NCBI GenBank assembly: GCA_963727495.1
Contig: CAVSGQ010000006.1
Location: forward strand, 2,108,001 to 2,172,000
DNA: 64,000 nt
Direction: 5' to 3'
Origin: Actinophytocola sp963727495
Lineage (GTDB): Bacteria > Actinomycetota > Actinomycetes > Mycobacteriales > Pseudonocardiaceae
Of the stretch, positions 42,911-51,844 are shown piece by piece; the first letter of the stretch is position 1; each line of letters opens with the position of its first letter. A program made the translations under genes and the position numbers. Under the pieces are notes generated by a model, which saw only the letters and a list, made by a program, of their open reading frames with translations, ran no database searches and was not told the DNA's origin.

Positions 42911-44755
42911 TCACGAGAGGTCGTAGACGGTCACGCCGTCGACGGTCGTCGCCCGGTAGTGCTCCGCGACCCACTCGGCGATCTGCGCGCCCACGTCGCT
43001 GCCGCCGGTGGACGTGCCGGACATCCCGCCGCCGCCGAGGAAGTAGTGAATCCGTCCGTTGTGGACGTACTGCTGGAACTCGGCGAGCGTGGGGGACGGG
43101 TCGGTGCCGTTGAACCCGCCGACGGCCATCACCGCGACCCCGCTCGCCAGCTGGTAGCCGGCCGCGTTGTTGGAGCCGACGGTGGCCGCCGCCCACGAGT
43201 AGCCGTCGCCGTCGCGCAGCAGCGCCACCAGGTCGTCCCCGGGCGTGGTGGCGTCGAGCAGCCCGCCCATGCCGCCGCCCCCGCCGGGTGCCCGCCGCCC
43301 CCGCCGGCCCGCCGCAACCGGACCGCCCCGCCGCCCGGACCGCCGGTGGCCGCCGGGCCCGCCGCGGGGATCGCGCCGGTGTGCGGCGTGGCCGCGGTCT
43401 GCAGCGAGTACCAGGCCGGACCGGCGAGCACGGCCACCACCGCGAGGGCGGCGACCCCCGCGCGGGCCCGCGCGGCCAGGGCCGGGGCGAGGAACAGCAG
43501 GGCCGCGGCGGCGAGCCCCGCGACCAGGACCGCGAGCCGGGTCGTGGTGTCGTCGAGCAGCACGTACGCCTCGATCGCGGTCAGCCCGACCACGCCGGCC
43601 AGCACCGCGGCCGCGAGCGCGTCGGTCCGCCTGCGCCACAGCAGGACCGCGCCGATCCCGGTCAGCGCGCCGATCGCCGGCGCGAGCGCGACCGTGTAGT
43701 AGGGGTGGATGATCCCGTTCATGTAGCTGAACACCAGCGCGGTGACCGCGAGCCAGCCGCCCCACAGCAGCAGCGCGGCGCGGGTGGGGTCGGTGCGCGG
43801 CGCGCGGCGGGTCAGCCAGAGCCCCGCGGCGGCCAGCACCACCGCGGCCGGCAGCAGCCACGCGATCTGGCTGCCCATCTCCGAGCCCAGCAGCCGCAAC
43901 CAGCCGCTCCGCCCCCAGCCCCCGCCGCCGACGCTGCCGACCTCGTCGCCGGTCAGCCGGCCGAACCCGTTGTAGCCCAGGGTGAGCTCGAGCACGCTGT
44001 TCGTCTGCGAGCCGCCGATGTAGGGCCGCGCCCCCGGCCACAGCTCGACCAGCAGCACCCACCAGCCCGGCGGACACGACCAGCGCGCCGGTCGCGACGC
44101 CGAGGTGCGCGAGGCGGCGGCGCGGCGAGGTGGGCGCGGCCACCAGGTAGGCCAGCGCGAACGCGGGCAGCACCAGGAACGCCTGCAGCATCTTGGTGAG
44201 GAACCCGAACCCGACGCACGCCGCGGCCAGCGCCAGCCAGCGCCACGACGCGGCCTCGCTCGCCCGGGTCACCGCGTAGGCCCCGGCCACCAGCAGCAGC
44301 ACCAGCAGCGCGTCGGGGTTGTTGAACCGGAACATCAGCACCGCGACCGGGGTCAGCGCGAGCACCGCCCCGGCGAGCAGCCCGGCCGCCCGCCCGGCGA
44401 CCCGCCGCACGGCCGCGTACAGCAGCCACACCGACGCGACGCCCATCAGCGCCTGCGGCACCAGGATGCTCCACGCGTTCACCCCGAACAGCCGGGCCGA
44501 CAGGCCCATCACCCACACCGAGGCGGGCGTCTTGTCGATCGTGATCGAGTTCGCCGGGTCGGTCGAGCCGAACAGCAGGGCCTGCCAGTCCATCGAGCCG
44601 GCCTGCGCGGCCGCCGAGTAGTACGCGTTCGCCCACCCGGACGCGCCGAGCCCCCACAGGTACAGCAGCGCGGTCGCGGCGAGCAGCGCCAGGGATCTCG
44701 CGTGAGGTCTCGTGGTGGGGACCGTGCGCGGGCGGGCGGGAGCGGCGAGCGTCAT
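42911..44755 (-). pseudogene. Second GT39-family glycosyltransferase, two frameshifts
   Basis: A paralogue of the 39.8-kb gene, from ATG 44755 (MTLAAPARPRTVPTT). It has GASGWANAYYSAAAQAGSMD, ITIDKTPASVWVMGL and FLTKMLQAFLVLPAFALAYL. An extra C near 44066 (GGGCTGG where GGGTGG is expected) shifts the frame before VLLVELWPGARPYIGG. The frame shifts back within a Gly-rich stretch near 43260-43330, before GGLLDATTPGDDLVALL and the closing YRATTVDGVTVYDLS. Corrected length would be about 615 residues. The first slip sits in a conserved helix, so the gene is dead as written unless the sequence is wrong. Confidence 0.8.
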
Positions 44756-44787
44756 GCCCCCACCCTGGGCAGGCGGGCTGGGTGGGG

Positions 44788-44816
44788 CCTGGGTCAAACC
44801 TGTGCGGCGCCTGTGC
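44788..44816. promoter_or_regulatory. PhoP-like direct-repeat box upstream of the second GT39 gene
   Basis: On the minus strand GCACAGG-N4-GCACAGG-N4-ACCCAGG: three 7-mers, 11-bp period, ending 33 bp before ATG 44755. It overlaps the last codons of the histidine kinase gene, implying an internal promoter there. Confidence 0.6.
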
Positions 44817-46249
44817 GTGGCAGCCACACGGTGAACTCGGTGCGTCCCGGGCCGCTCTCCACGTCGACCTCGCCGCCGTGGGCCTGGACCACGGCCGCCA
44901 CGATCGCGAGGCCGAGCCCCGTGCTGCCCGCGGCGCGGGAGCGGGAGGAGTCACCGCGGGCGAACCGCTCGAAGATCTCCGGCTGCAGGTCTCCGGGGAT
45001 GCCCGGGCCGTCGTCGGTGACCGACAGCACCACCTCGAGGTCCGATGTGGACAGCGCGGTGGTGACCGTGGTGCCGGGCGGGGTGTGCGTGCGGGCGTTG
45101 GCCAGCAGGTTGGCCAGCACCTGGTGCAGCCGGGCGGCGTCACCCGGCGCGATGACCGGCTCGGCGGGCAGGTCCAGCCGCCAGTGGTGGTCCGCGCCGG
45201 CGACCCGGGCGTCGCTGACCGCGTCCACGACGAGCCGCGAGAGGTCGACCGGGACGTGCTCGAGCGGGCGGCCGGAGTCCAGCCGGGCCAGCAGCAGCAG
45301 GTCCTCGACGAGCGCGGTCATCCGGGCCGCCTCGGACTCCACGCGGCCGATCGCGTGCGCCACCTCGGGGGTCGCGTCGCCGCCGCGGCGCATCAGCTCG
45401 GCGTAGCCGCGGATGGCGGCGAGCGGGGTGCGCAGCTCGTGGCTGGCGTCGGCGACGAACTGCCGCACCCGGGTCTCGCTCTCGTGCCGCGCGGCGAGCG
45501 CGTTGTCGACGTGGCCGAGCATCCGGTTCAGCGCCAGCCCCACCTGCCCGACCTCGGTGCGCGGGTCGGTGTAGGCGGCCGGCACCCGCTCGGCGAGCGC
45601 CACCTCGCCGCGGTCCAGCGGCAGCTCCGCCACCCGCCCGGCGGTGCGCGCCACGTCCTGCAGCGGCTGCAGCGTCCGGCGCACGATCAGCGCGCCGGCC
45701 GCGCCCGCCGCGAGCAGGCCGACAAGGGCGACGCCGCCGAGGATCAGCCCGGTCGAGAGCAGCGTATCGTCCACTTCGGACATCGGAAGCCCGGTGATGA
45801 CTCTCTCCCGGGCGCTCCTGCACGGCGACCAGGCGGTACTCGCCGATCCCCTCGAGCGTGCGTGTGTGCGGTTCACCGTCGACAGGGATCTCCAGGAGCG
45901 AGCCGTAGAGCGTCGACGGCAGCTCGGCCTCGGCGCCTGCGGTGGTCAGCCGCTGCGCGATGGACACCTGGTCGCCGAGGATGCGGACGTTGAGCGTGCC
46001 GGCGCTCTGCCCGGGCGCGCCGAGCAGCGGTGGCCGCGGGAGGTCGTCGCCCCTGCCCCGGGAGCGCCCGCTCGCCTCCGTCAGGCTGTCGTCGAGCTGG
46101 TTGATCAGGAACGCCTGCAGCGCGAGCTCGGTGACCGCCACGATCACCACGCAGACGATCGCGAGCAGGATGATCTGCTCGGCGATGAGCCTGCGGCGCA
46201 GCGGCCACGAGTCGAAGCCCCGGCGCTCAGCCGGACGGTTTGAGGACAT
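44794..46249 (-). pseudogene. Sensor histidine kinase, one frameshift
   Basis: From ATG 46249: RRRLIAEQIILLAIVCVVIV is the first membrane helix, followed by an outside sensor domain (SLLEIPVDGEPHTRTL, EYRLVAVQERPGE). Near 45810 one extra G breaks the frame. The continuing part has VITGLPMSEVDDTL, a second membrane helix, HAMP, the H-box ASHELRTPLAAIRGYAELM, N-box LANLLANARTHTPPG, and G-boxes DDGPGIPGD and GSTGLGLAIVAAVVQAHGG. It overlaps the response regulator gene by 23 bp and would be its partner. A single correction restores a kinase of about 485 residues, so a sequencing error is possible. Confidence 0.82.
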
Positions 46250-46943
46250 AGCCGGCGCCTCGCATGGTGTGGATCATCGGCGTCCGGCCGACGTCGATCT
46301 TCTTGCGCAGGTAGGAGATGTAGAGCTCGACGATGTTCGCCTGCCCGCCGAAGTCGTAGTTCCACACGCGGTCGAGGATCTGCGCCTTCGACAGCACCCG
46401 GCGCGGGTTGCGCATGAGGAAGCGCAGCAGCTCGAACTCGGTCGCGGTCAGGTCGACCGGATCGCCCGCCCGGTGCACCTCGTGGCTGTCCTCGTCCAGG
46501 GTGAGGTCGCCGACCACGAGGGTGGCGCCGGCGGTGGCCTCGGTGACCCCGGTGCGGCGCATCAGCGCGCGCAGCCGCAGGGTGACCTCCTCCAGGCTGA
46601 ACGGCTTGGTCACGTAGTCGTCGCCGCCGGCGGTCAGCCCGGCGATGCGGTCCTCCAGGGCGTCCTTCGCGGTCAGGAACAGCACCGGCAGCGCGGGCGT
46701 GTCGGCCCGCATCCGGCGCAGCACCTCGATGCCGTCGATGTCGGGCAGCATCACGTCGAGCACGACCGCGTCCGGCCGGAACTCGCGCGCGGTGCGCACC
46801 GCGGCCAGCCCGTCGCCGGCGCTGCGCACCTCCCAGCCCTCCAGGCGCAGCGCCATCGATACGAGCTCGGCCAGCGTGGCCTCGTCGTCGACCACGAGTA
46901 CCCGGACCGGCTGCCCGTCCGGTCGCCGCAGCTCGCTCTTCAT
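46227..46943 (-). CDS. OmpR/PhoP-type response regulator
   Basis: 238 residues. Receiver domain with the acidic pair Asp19/Asp20 (VVDDEAT), phosphorylation site Asp63 (VVLDVMLPD), switch Thr91 and Lys113 (DYVTKPFSLEE). The C-terminal winged helix has ATEFELLRFLMRNPRRVLS, RVWNYDFGGQANIVELYI and MIHTMRGAGYVLKPSG. It resembles mycobacterial PhoP over its full length. First gene of the RR-HK operon, it is divergent from the membrane-protein gene, and the spacer holds PhoP-like repeats in both directions. Likely targets are itself, the membrane protein and the GT genes. Confidence 0.9.
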   Translation of the reverse strand: MKSELRRPDGQPVRVLVVDDEATLAELVSMALRLEGWEVRSAGDGLAAVRTAREFRPDAVVLDVMLPDIDGIEVLRRMRADTPALPVLFLTAKDALEDRIAGLTAGGDDYVTKPFSLEEVTLRLRALMRRTGVTEATAGATLVVGDLTLDEDSHEVHRAGDPVDLTATEFELLRFLMRNPRRVLSKAQILDRVWNYDFGGQANIVELYISYLRKKIDVGRTPMIHTMRGAGYVLKPSG

Positions 46944-46975
46944 GGCCTCATCGTCGCCCGCCGCTTTGTGGTCCG

Positions 46976-47066
46976 CCTGTAGGAACCCTGTGTATCACCT
47001 GTGCGGGGGCCGGGCGGCGGTCCAGGTCACAGCCTTGGCCAACGGCGGTCACAGCTCGCACACAGC
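46976..47066. promoter_or_regulatory. Two outward-facing arrays of PhoP-like repeats in a divergent promoter
   Basis: Minus strand, 46976-47004: GCACAGG-N4-ACACAGG-N4-CTACAGG, ending 33 bp from the response-regulator start. Plus strand: TCACAGC at 47027-47033 and 47049-47055 (22 bp apart) and ACACAGC at 47060-47066 (11 bp on), ending 21 bp before the membrane-protein ATG. All repeats keep an 11-bp phase within each array, as expected for an OmpR-family tandem binder. Confidence 0.65.
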
Positions 47067-47087
47067 ATCGTGGTCGACGGTAGGGGC

Positions 47088-47657
47088 ATGAACAACACCG
47101 AACAGGAGCAGCCGCTCCCGCCCCAGCCGCCCGCCGAGCCGCCGCCCGCCGGGTGGGGCGCGCCGCCCCCGCCCCCGCCCGCGAACAGGCGCGGCTGGAC
47201 GGCCAAGCGGATCGTGCTCGCGGCCGTGGTGGCGGTGGGCATCGCCGCCGCCGGTGGCGTGGCGATCTACGCGGCGAGCGGCTCGGCCACCGACGACCAG
47301 GGCGGTCCGGGCGGGTTCCCCGGCGGGATGCGCGGCGGTGGCCCGGTCGTCGGCGGCCCGCTGGCCGAGACCGGCCACGGCGAGTTCCAGAACGGCGAGG
47401 TCACCGCGATCAGCTCCGACTCGATCACCGCGAAGAGCGACGACGGCTACACCCGCACGTACGTGGTCAACTCGGACACCCGGATGGCCGGCGGCATCGA
47501 GAAGGGCGATGACGTGATGATCGTGGCCACGACGTCCGACGACGACACGGCGACCGCCACCGTGATCTCCGAGCAGGGCCAGGGCGTGATGCCGCGCCGG
47601 GACGGCCAGGGCGGCAACTTCGGCCCGCGGCAGAACGGCGGCAACGGTGGCAACTAG
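47088..47657 (+). CDS. Membrane-anchored Pro/Gly-rich protein (possible DUF5666-type domain)
   Basis: 189 residues. A cytoplasmic Pro-rich N-terminus (about 1-33) is followed by one membrane helix at about 40-62 (IVLAAVVAVGIAAAGGVAIY). Outside come a Gly-rich linker, a small beta domain (GEVTAISSDSITAKSDDGYT, TYVVNSDTRMAGGIEKGDDV) and a Gly/Asn-rich tail. The beta domain resembles DUF5666. It is likely a cell-envelope protein under control of the adjacent response regulator. It overlaps the convergent transglycosylase gene by 4 bp. Confidence 0.7.
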   Translation: MNNTEQEQPLPPQPPAEPPPAGWGAPPPPPPANRRGWTAKRIVLAAVVAVGIAAAGGVAIYAASGSATDDQGGPGGFPGGMRGGGPVVGGPLAETGHGEFQNGEVTAISSDSITAKSDDGYTRTYVVNSDTRMAGGIEKGDDVMIVATTSDDDTATATVISEQGQGVMPRRDGQGGNFGPRQNGGNGGN

Positions 47658-48793
47658 CCGCCCGGCCGGCTCGCCAGCCCGCCCACCGGCGCCGGTACCG
47701 GATCGCCGGGGTCCTGCCCGGGGTCTTCGGGATCGTCGGGATCGTCGGGATCGTCGCAGGGTGGCTCGTCGCCGGACATCGGGTCCGGCGGCTCGCTCGA
47801 CGGCGGCGGCGTCGCCGTCGTCCGGGTCGGTCCGGTGGTCGCCGGGTCGGCGGGACCGGCACCGTCCGCCGGTTCGCACGCCGGGTCCGGTGGCGTCGAG
47901 GGTGGCGTCGGCGGCGGGGTCGAGGGTGGCGTCGGCGGCGGCCCGGCCGGTGGCTTCGCCTTCTTCGGCGGGCTCGCGGGCGGTCGGTCCGCGGCGGCGT
48001 CGGCGAACGCGCCCTGCTGGTACACGAGCATCCACGACCGGACGAGCGAGAGGTAGCTCGCCGAGTCGTTGTAGGACAGGACCGCCGCGTCCAGACCCGC
48101 GGGCGTGGCAAGGTCACGGTCCGCCGCGCACAGGTACCGCGCGGCGGCCAGGCTCGCGTCGTAGACGTTCTGCGGATCGAGGCGCCCGTCCACGTTGCCG
48201 TCGGCCTGCCAGCGTGCCCACGTGCCGGGGATGAACTGCATCGGCCCGACCGCGCGGTCCCAGACGGGGTCGCCGTCGAGCGCACCCCGGTCGGTGTCCC
48301 GGATCGCGGCGAACGGGCCGCCGGAGAGCACCGGTCCCAGGATCGGCTCCAGCGTGGTCCCGGCCGCGTCCACCAGACCGCCACGCGCGTGCCCGGACTC
48401 CACCTTGCCGATCGCGGCGAGCAGTTCGAACGGGATGTGGCAGCCCGGCGCCACCAGGTTGGTCCGGTCGGCGGCGCGCCGGTAGGCGTCCAGCACGGTC
48501 GGCGGGATGCCGGCCGTGCCGTACGCGGCGGGCACCACGTGCACGATCCGGCCGGTGGTCAGCGTCTGGCCGGGGAACGCCGCCGTCGGCGGGGTGTTGC
48601 CGCCCGCGCCGGTCGACTCGGTGGCGCGCTGCGGTTCCGGCTCCGGCGCGGCCGCGGGAGCGGCGGGCGCCGCCGACGACACGGCCGACGTCGCGAGCAG
48701 CGCGGCGCCCAGCACGAGCAGCCCGGTCGACGGGCGGGCGTACCGGCGCCGGCCACCCGGCTCCCCGCCGCTGTGCTCGGTCCTCCTCGCCAC
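47654..48793 (-). CDS. Exported lytic murein transglycosylase
   Basis: 379 residues. An N-terminal signal or anchor helix (about 22-43) and Ala/Pro-rich linker precede an SLT/MltB-like domain: FELLAAIGKVESGHARGG with probable catalytic Glu132, AVGPMQFIPGTWARW, DPQNVYDASLAAARYLC and VLSYNDSASYL. A Pro/Thr then Asp/Pro-rich tail (from ~265) ends with DDPDDPDDPEDP repeats and probably spans the cell wall. It cleaves peptidoglycan between MurNAc and GlcNAc. It is transcribed alone. Confidence 0.87.
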   Translation of the reverse strand: MARRTEHSGGEPGGRRRYARPSTGLLVLGAALLATSAVSSAAPAAPAAAPEPEPQRATESTGAGGNTPPTAAFPGQTLTTGRIVHVVPAAYGTAGIPPTVLDAYRRAADRTNLVAPGCHIPFELLAAIGKVESGHARGGLVDAAGTTLEPILGPVLSGGPFAAIRDTDRGALDGDPVWDRAVGPMQFIPGTWARWQADGNVDGRLDPQNVYDASLAAARYLCAADRDLATPAGLDAAVLSYNDSASYLSLVRSWMLVYQQGAFADAAADRPPASPPKKAKPPAGPPPTPPSTPPPTPPSTPPDPACEPADGAGPADPATTGPTRTTATPPPSSEPPDPMSGDEPPCDDPDDPDDPEDPGQDPGDPVPAPVGGLASRPGG

Positions 48794-48892
48794 GCGGACC
48801 CACCCCTCTCCTGGCGCCTGCCCCGAGTAGAGCAGCGGGGCGTCGCCGCGGCAGCGGCCACGGGAGTGTCCGAAGGGGCAGCCGGCGCCGCC

Positions 48893-50101
48893 TCATCGGC
48901 GCGAACGGAGTGCCCGGCGCAGCGCCACCGCGGTGACGGCGGTGGCGAGCACGCCCAGCCCGCCGGCCACCAGCAGCGTGACCGGCGCCGACGTGCGGTC
49001 CAGCAGCACGCTGCCGCCCACATAGGACAGTGCGGCCGCGACGCCGACGGCGCCGTACAGGTTCGCGAACACCCGGCCCAGCATCGGTCCCGGGACCAGG
49101 CGCGGCAGCAACGTGTTGGTGGCCACGTCCATCGCCGCGATGCCGAGGCCGCGCACGGCCTGCAGGGTGAACGCGGCCGCCACCGCCCACGCCAGCCCGG
49201 TCAGCAGGTTGCCGGCACTGCTCACCGCGAACCCCACGACCAGCAGCGCCGCCATCGACAGCCGCGCGGACGCCGCGGTCAGCAGCGCGTACCCGGCGAG
49301 CAGGCCGATGCCGACCGCCGCGAGCAGCAGCGCGACCGCCGCGTCGCCGGCCCGGAACGTGTCGGTGGCCAGGAACACGAGCGCCACGTCGTCGACCCCG
49401 TTGCACGCCACCACCGCGCAGAACCCCAGCACGACCACCCGCACCGGCCCGCGCGACCAGATGAAGCGCAGCCCGACCCGGGCCGACCGGAGCAGTGGCT
49501 CGTGTTCGGCCGCCCGCGGGCGCAGTGCCGGCACCGCGAGCAGCAGCACCGCGGAGACGCCGAACGATGCCGCGTCGACCAGCAGCACCCCCGGGATGCC
49601 GAGCACGCCGACGAGCGCGGCGGCGGCCAGCGGCCCGAGCGCCTCGCTGCTGTTGGCGCCCAGGCCGAGCAGCGAGTTCGCGGCCGGCAGGTCGGCGTCG
49701 GTCACCAGCGCGGGGACCGCGGATCGGGAGGCCGGCAGGAACACCTGGCCGGCCACCGCCCGCAGGCCGACCAGGGGGAGCAGGACGGGCAGCGGCGGCA
49801 GGGTCAGCGCGACCGCGAGGACGAGTCCCCCTTGGACCAACTCGCTCGCGATCATCACGCGGCGCAGGTCGAACCGGTCGGACAGCGCGCCGGCGAGCGG
49901 GCTCAGCAGCGACGGCGCGAAGTCACCCACGAGCAGCAGCAGCGCCACGGCCCGCGCCTCGCCCGTGGTGGTGGCGGTGTAGAGCATCAGTGCCACGAGG
50001 CTGAGCGAGTCGCCGGTGAGCGACACGACCCGGGCCACGGCGAGCGCCCGGAACGGGCGGTTGGCCGCCAGCAGGCGCCCCGCGCGAGGTGTCGCCGGCA
50101 C
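48893..50101 (-). CDS. MFS transporter (drug-efflux type)
   Basis: 402 residues, GTG start 50101, 12 predicted membrane helices. Family marks: NRPFRALAVARVVSLTGDSL at helix 1, GALSDRFDLRRVMIASELVQ as motif A in loop 2-3, and PASRSAVPALV in helix 5 region. It resembles MFS exporters of the enterobactin/macrolide type. No linked substrate genes. It is divergent from the secreted peptidase gene at 50221. Confidence 0.85.
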   Translation of the reverse strand: MPATPRAGRLLAANRPFRALAVARVVSLTGDSLSLVALMLYTATTTGEARAVALLLLVGDFAPSLLSPLAGALSDRFDLRRVMIASELVQGGLVLAVALTLPPLPVLLPLVGLRAVAGQVFLPASRSAVPALVTDADLPAANSLLGLGANSSEALGPLAAAALVGVLGIPGVLLVDAASFGVSAVLLLAVPALRPRAAEHEPLLRSARVGLRFIWSRGPVRVVVLGFCAVVACNGVDDVALVFLATDTFRAGDAAVALLLAAVGIGLLAGYALLTAASARLSMAALLVVGFAVSSAGNLLTGLAWAVAAAFTLQAVRGLGIAAMDVATNTLLPRLVPGPMLGRVFANLYGAVGVAAALSYVGGSVLLDRTSAPVTLLVAGGLGVLATAVTAVALRRALRSRR

Positions 50102-50220
50102 GTGTGCACAGTAGGTGACCGGGGCGGGGGACCGCAGGTGATTTCCGCGGCGTGCGCGGTGGCTTCGATGACCGGTTCAGAGGTCTGTACCGGACCGCGC
50201 GACCGGAGTAGGCAGAGGGG

Positions 50221-51680
50221 ATGACTCAGAAACCCGAGCAGTCCAGGTCCTCACGGCGAACGTTCCTCGCGGCCTCGGTGGCGGCGGGTGGCGTGTCGAT
50301 CGTGGGGGTGCCCGCGGTGGCCACCGCCGACCCCGACGGCACGGTCACGGTCACGGTCACGGTCACGACGACGGTCACGACGACGGGCCGTCCCTGCCCC
50401 AGAAGCCGGGCCGGGACCTGCTGCGCGTCCTGCGCGAGGTGGACCAGCGGCGGATCGAGGCGACCGTCCGCACGCTGGTGTCGTTCGGCACCCGGCACAC
50501 CCTCTCCGCGCAGGACGACCCGGTGCAGGGGATCGGCGCCGCGCGCGACTGGATCTTCGCGGAGCTCTCGCGTTACGCCGCGGACTCCGGCGGCCGGATG
50601 AGCGTGGAGCTCCAGTCCTACGTCCAGGAACCGGACGGCAGCCGCATTCCGGAGCCGACCACGATCACCAACGTGGTGGCGACCCTGCGCGGCTCGACCT
50701 CGCCGGAGCGGGTGTACGTGATCACCGGGCACTACGACTCCCGGGTCACCGACATCCTGAACGCGACCGACGACGCGCCGGGCGCCGACGACGACGCCTC
50801 GGGGGTGGCCGTGGTGATGGAGGCCGCGCGCGTGCTGGCCAGGCACGGCACCGAGGCGACGGTCGTGTTCGCCCCGGTGGCCGGCGAGGAGCAGGGCCTG
50901 TACGGGTCCGGCCACCTGGCGCAGGTGCTCAAGGCGGCGGGTACCGACGTGCAGGCCATGTTCACCAACGACATCGTCGGCAGCAGCACCGCCGACGACG
51001 GCACCCGGGACCCGCGCACGGTCCGGCTGTTCACCGAGGGCGTGCCGACCGCGGAGACACCGGCGGAGGGCAACATCCGCCGCGCGGTCGGCGGGGAGAA
51101 CGACTCGCCGGCCCGGCAGCTGGGCAGGTTCGTGCGCTCGGTGGCCGACAACGAGGCGACCGGCATGAACGTCCGGATCATCTACCGGCGCGACCGCTAC
51201 CTGCGCGGCGGCGACCACATCAGCTTCCTGCAGCAGGGCTACCCGGCGGCCCGGTTCACCGAGCCCAACGAGAACTTCGCCCACCAGCACCAGGACGTCC
51301 GGGTGGAGAACGGCACGCAGTTCGGGGACCTGGTGCAGTTCTGCGACTTCGCCTACACGGCCCGGGTGTGCAAGGTCAACGTGGCCACGCTGTACTCGCT
51401 CGCGAACGGTCCGGGCACGCCCAAGAACGCGCACATCCTCACCGCGTCGCTCACCAACGACACGGATCTGGTGTGGGACCGGGGCAGCGAGCCCGACCTG
51501 GCCGGCTACGAGGTGGTCTGGCGGGAGACCACCGCCGCGGAGTGGACGCACGTGATCCCGGTCGGCGACGTCACGTCGGCGACCGTGGACCTGTCCAAGG
51601 ACAACGTGTTCTTCGGGGTGCGGGCGGTCGACCGGGCCGGCCTGCGCAGCCCGGTCGCCTTCCCGACACCGCGGTCCTAG
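50221..51680 (+). CDS. Tat-exported M28-family zinc aminopeptidase, with a frameshift in the linker
   Basis: ATG 50221 starts a Tat signal (SRRTFLAASVAAGGVSIVG) in one frame; the peptidase domain is in the next. The frames meet at about 50338-50341. Adding one C there gives DPDG, then a His-Gly/His-Asp-Asp-Gly run, then PSLPQKPGRDLLRV, a sensible secreted linker. The domain has M28 zinc ligands: ITGHYDSR, GADDDASGV, AGEEQGLYGS, FTNDIVG and NFAHQH. A C-terminal fibronectin-like part follows. GTG 50439 could start a signal-less form. It ends in the TAG of the inverted-repeat element. Confidence 0.75.
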
Positions 51681-51844
51681 TGTCCCGTGTCCGAGGAACG
51701 TTTGCGGTTGCCGGTGATCCAGATCGCCCCTGGCGGCGTTGTCGCGAAACCCGAATACAACCCGGTATGAGGGATTCGCTCCGCCTGGCCAGGAACGATC
51801 TGGATCACCGGCAACCGCCAAACAACCTCGAACACGAGACACTA
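51678..51844. repeat. 167-bp inverted-repeat element bounded by TAGTGTC (copy 2)
   Basis: Left arm TAGTGTCCCGTGTCCGAGG and on to GATCCAGATCG pairs imperfectly for about 50 bp with the right arm ending CGAACACGAGACACTA (51844). The GTTGCCGGTGATCCAGATCG block is identical in both arms. Its interior (GGCGGCGTTG, ...GAGGG.ATTCGC) resembles the reverse complement of copy 1. It lies between convergent genes and both end in it: TAG 51678-51680 for the peptidase, TAG (CTA 51842-51844) for the transporter. CTAG at each outer end suggests insertion at CTAG. Confidence 0.7.

Noticed and set aside
47697..47760. GGATCGTC repeats considered as a tandem-repeat locus
   Set aside because: They encode the Asp-Pro-Asp tail of the lytic transglycosylase in frame.
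50341..50385. ACGGTC hexamer run considered as CRISPR or regulatory repeat
   Set aside because: No spacers; it is in a reading frame and encodes a simple linker of the exported peptidase.
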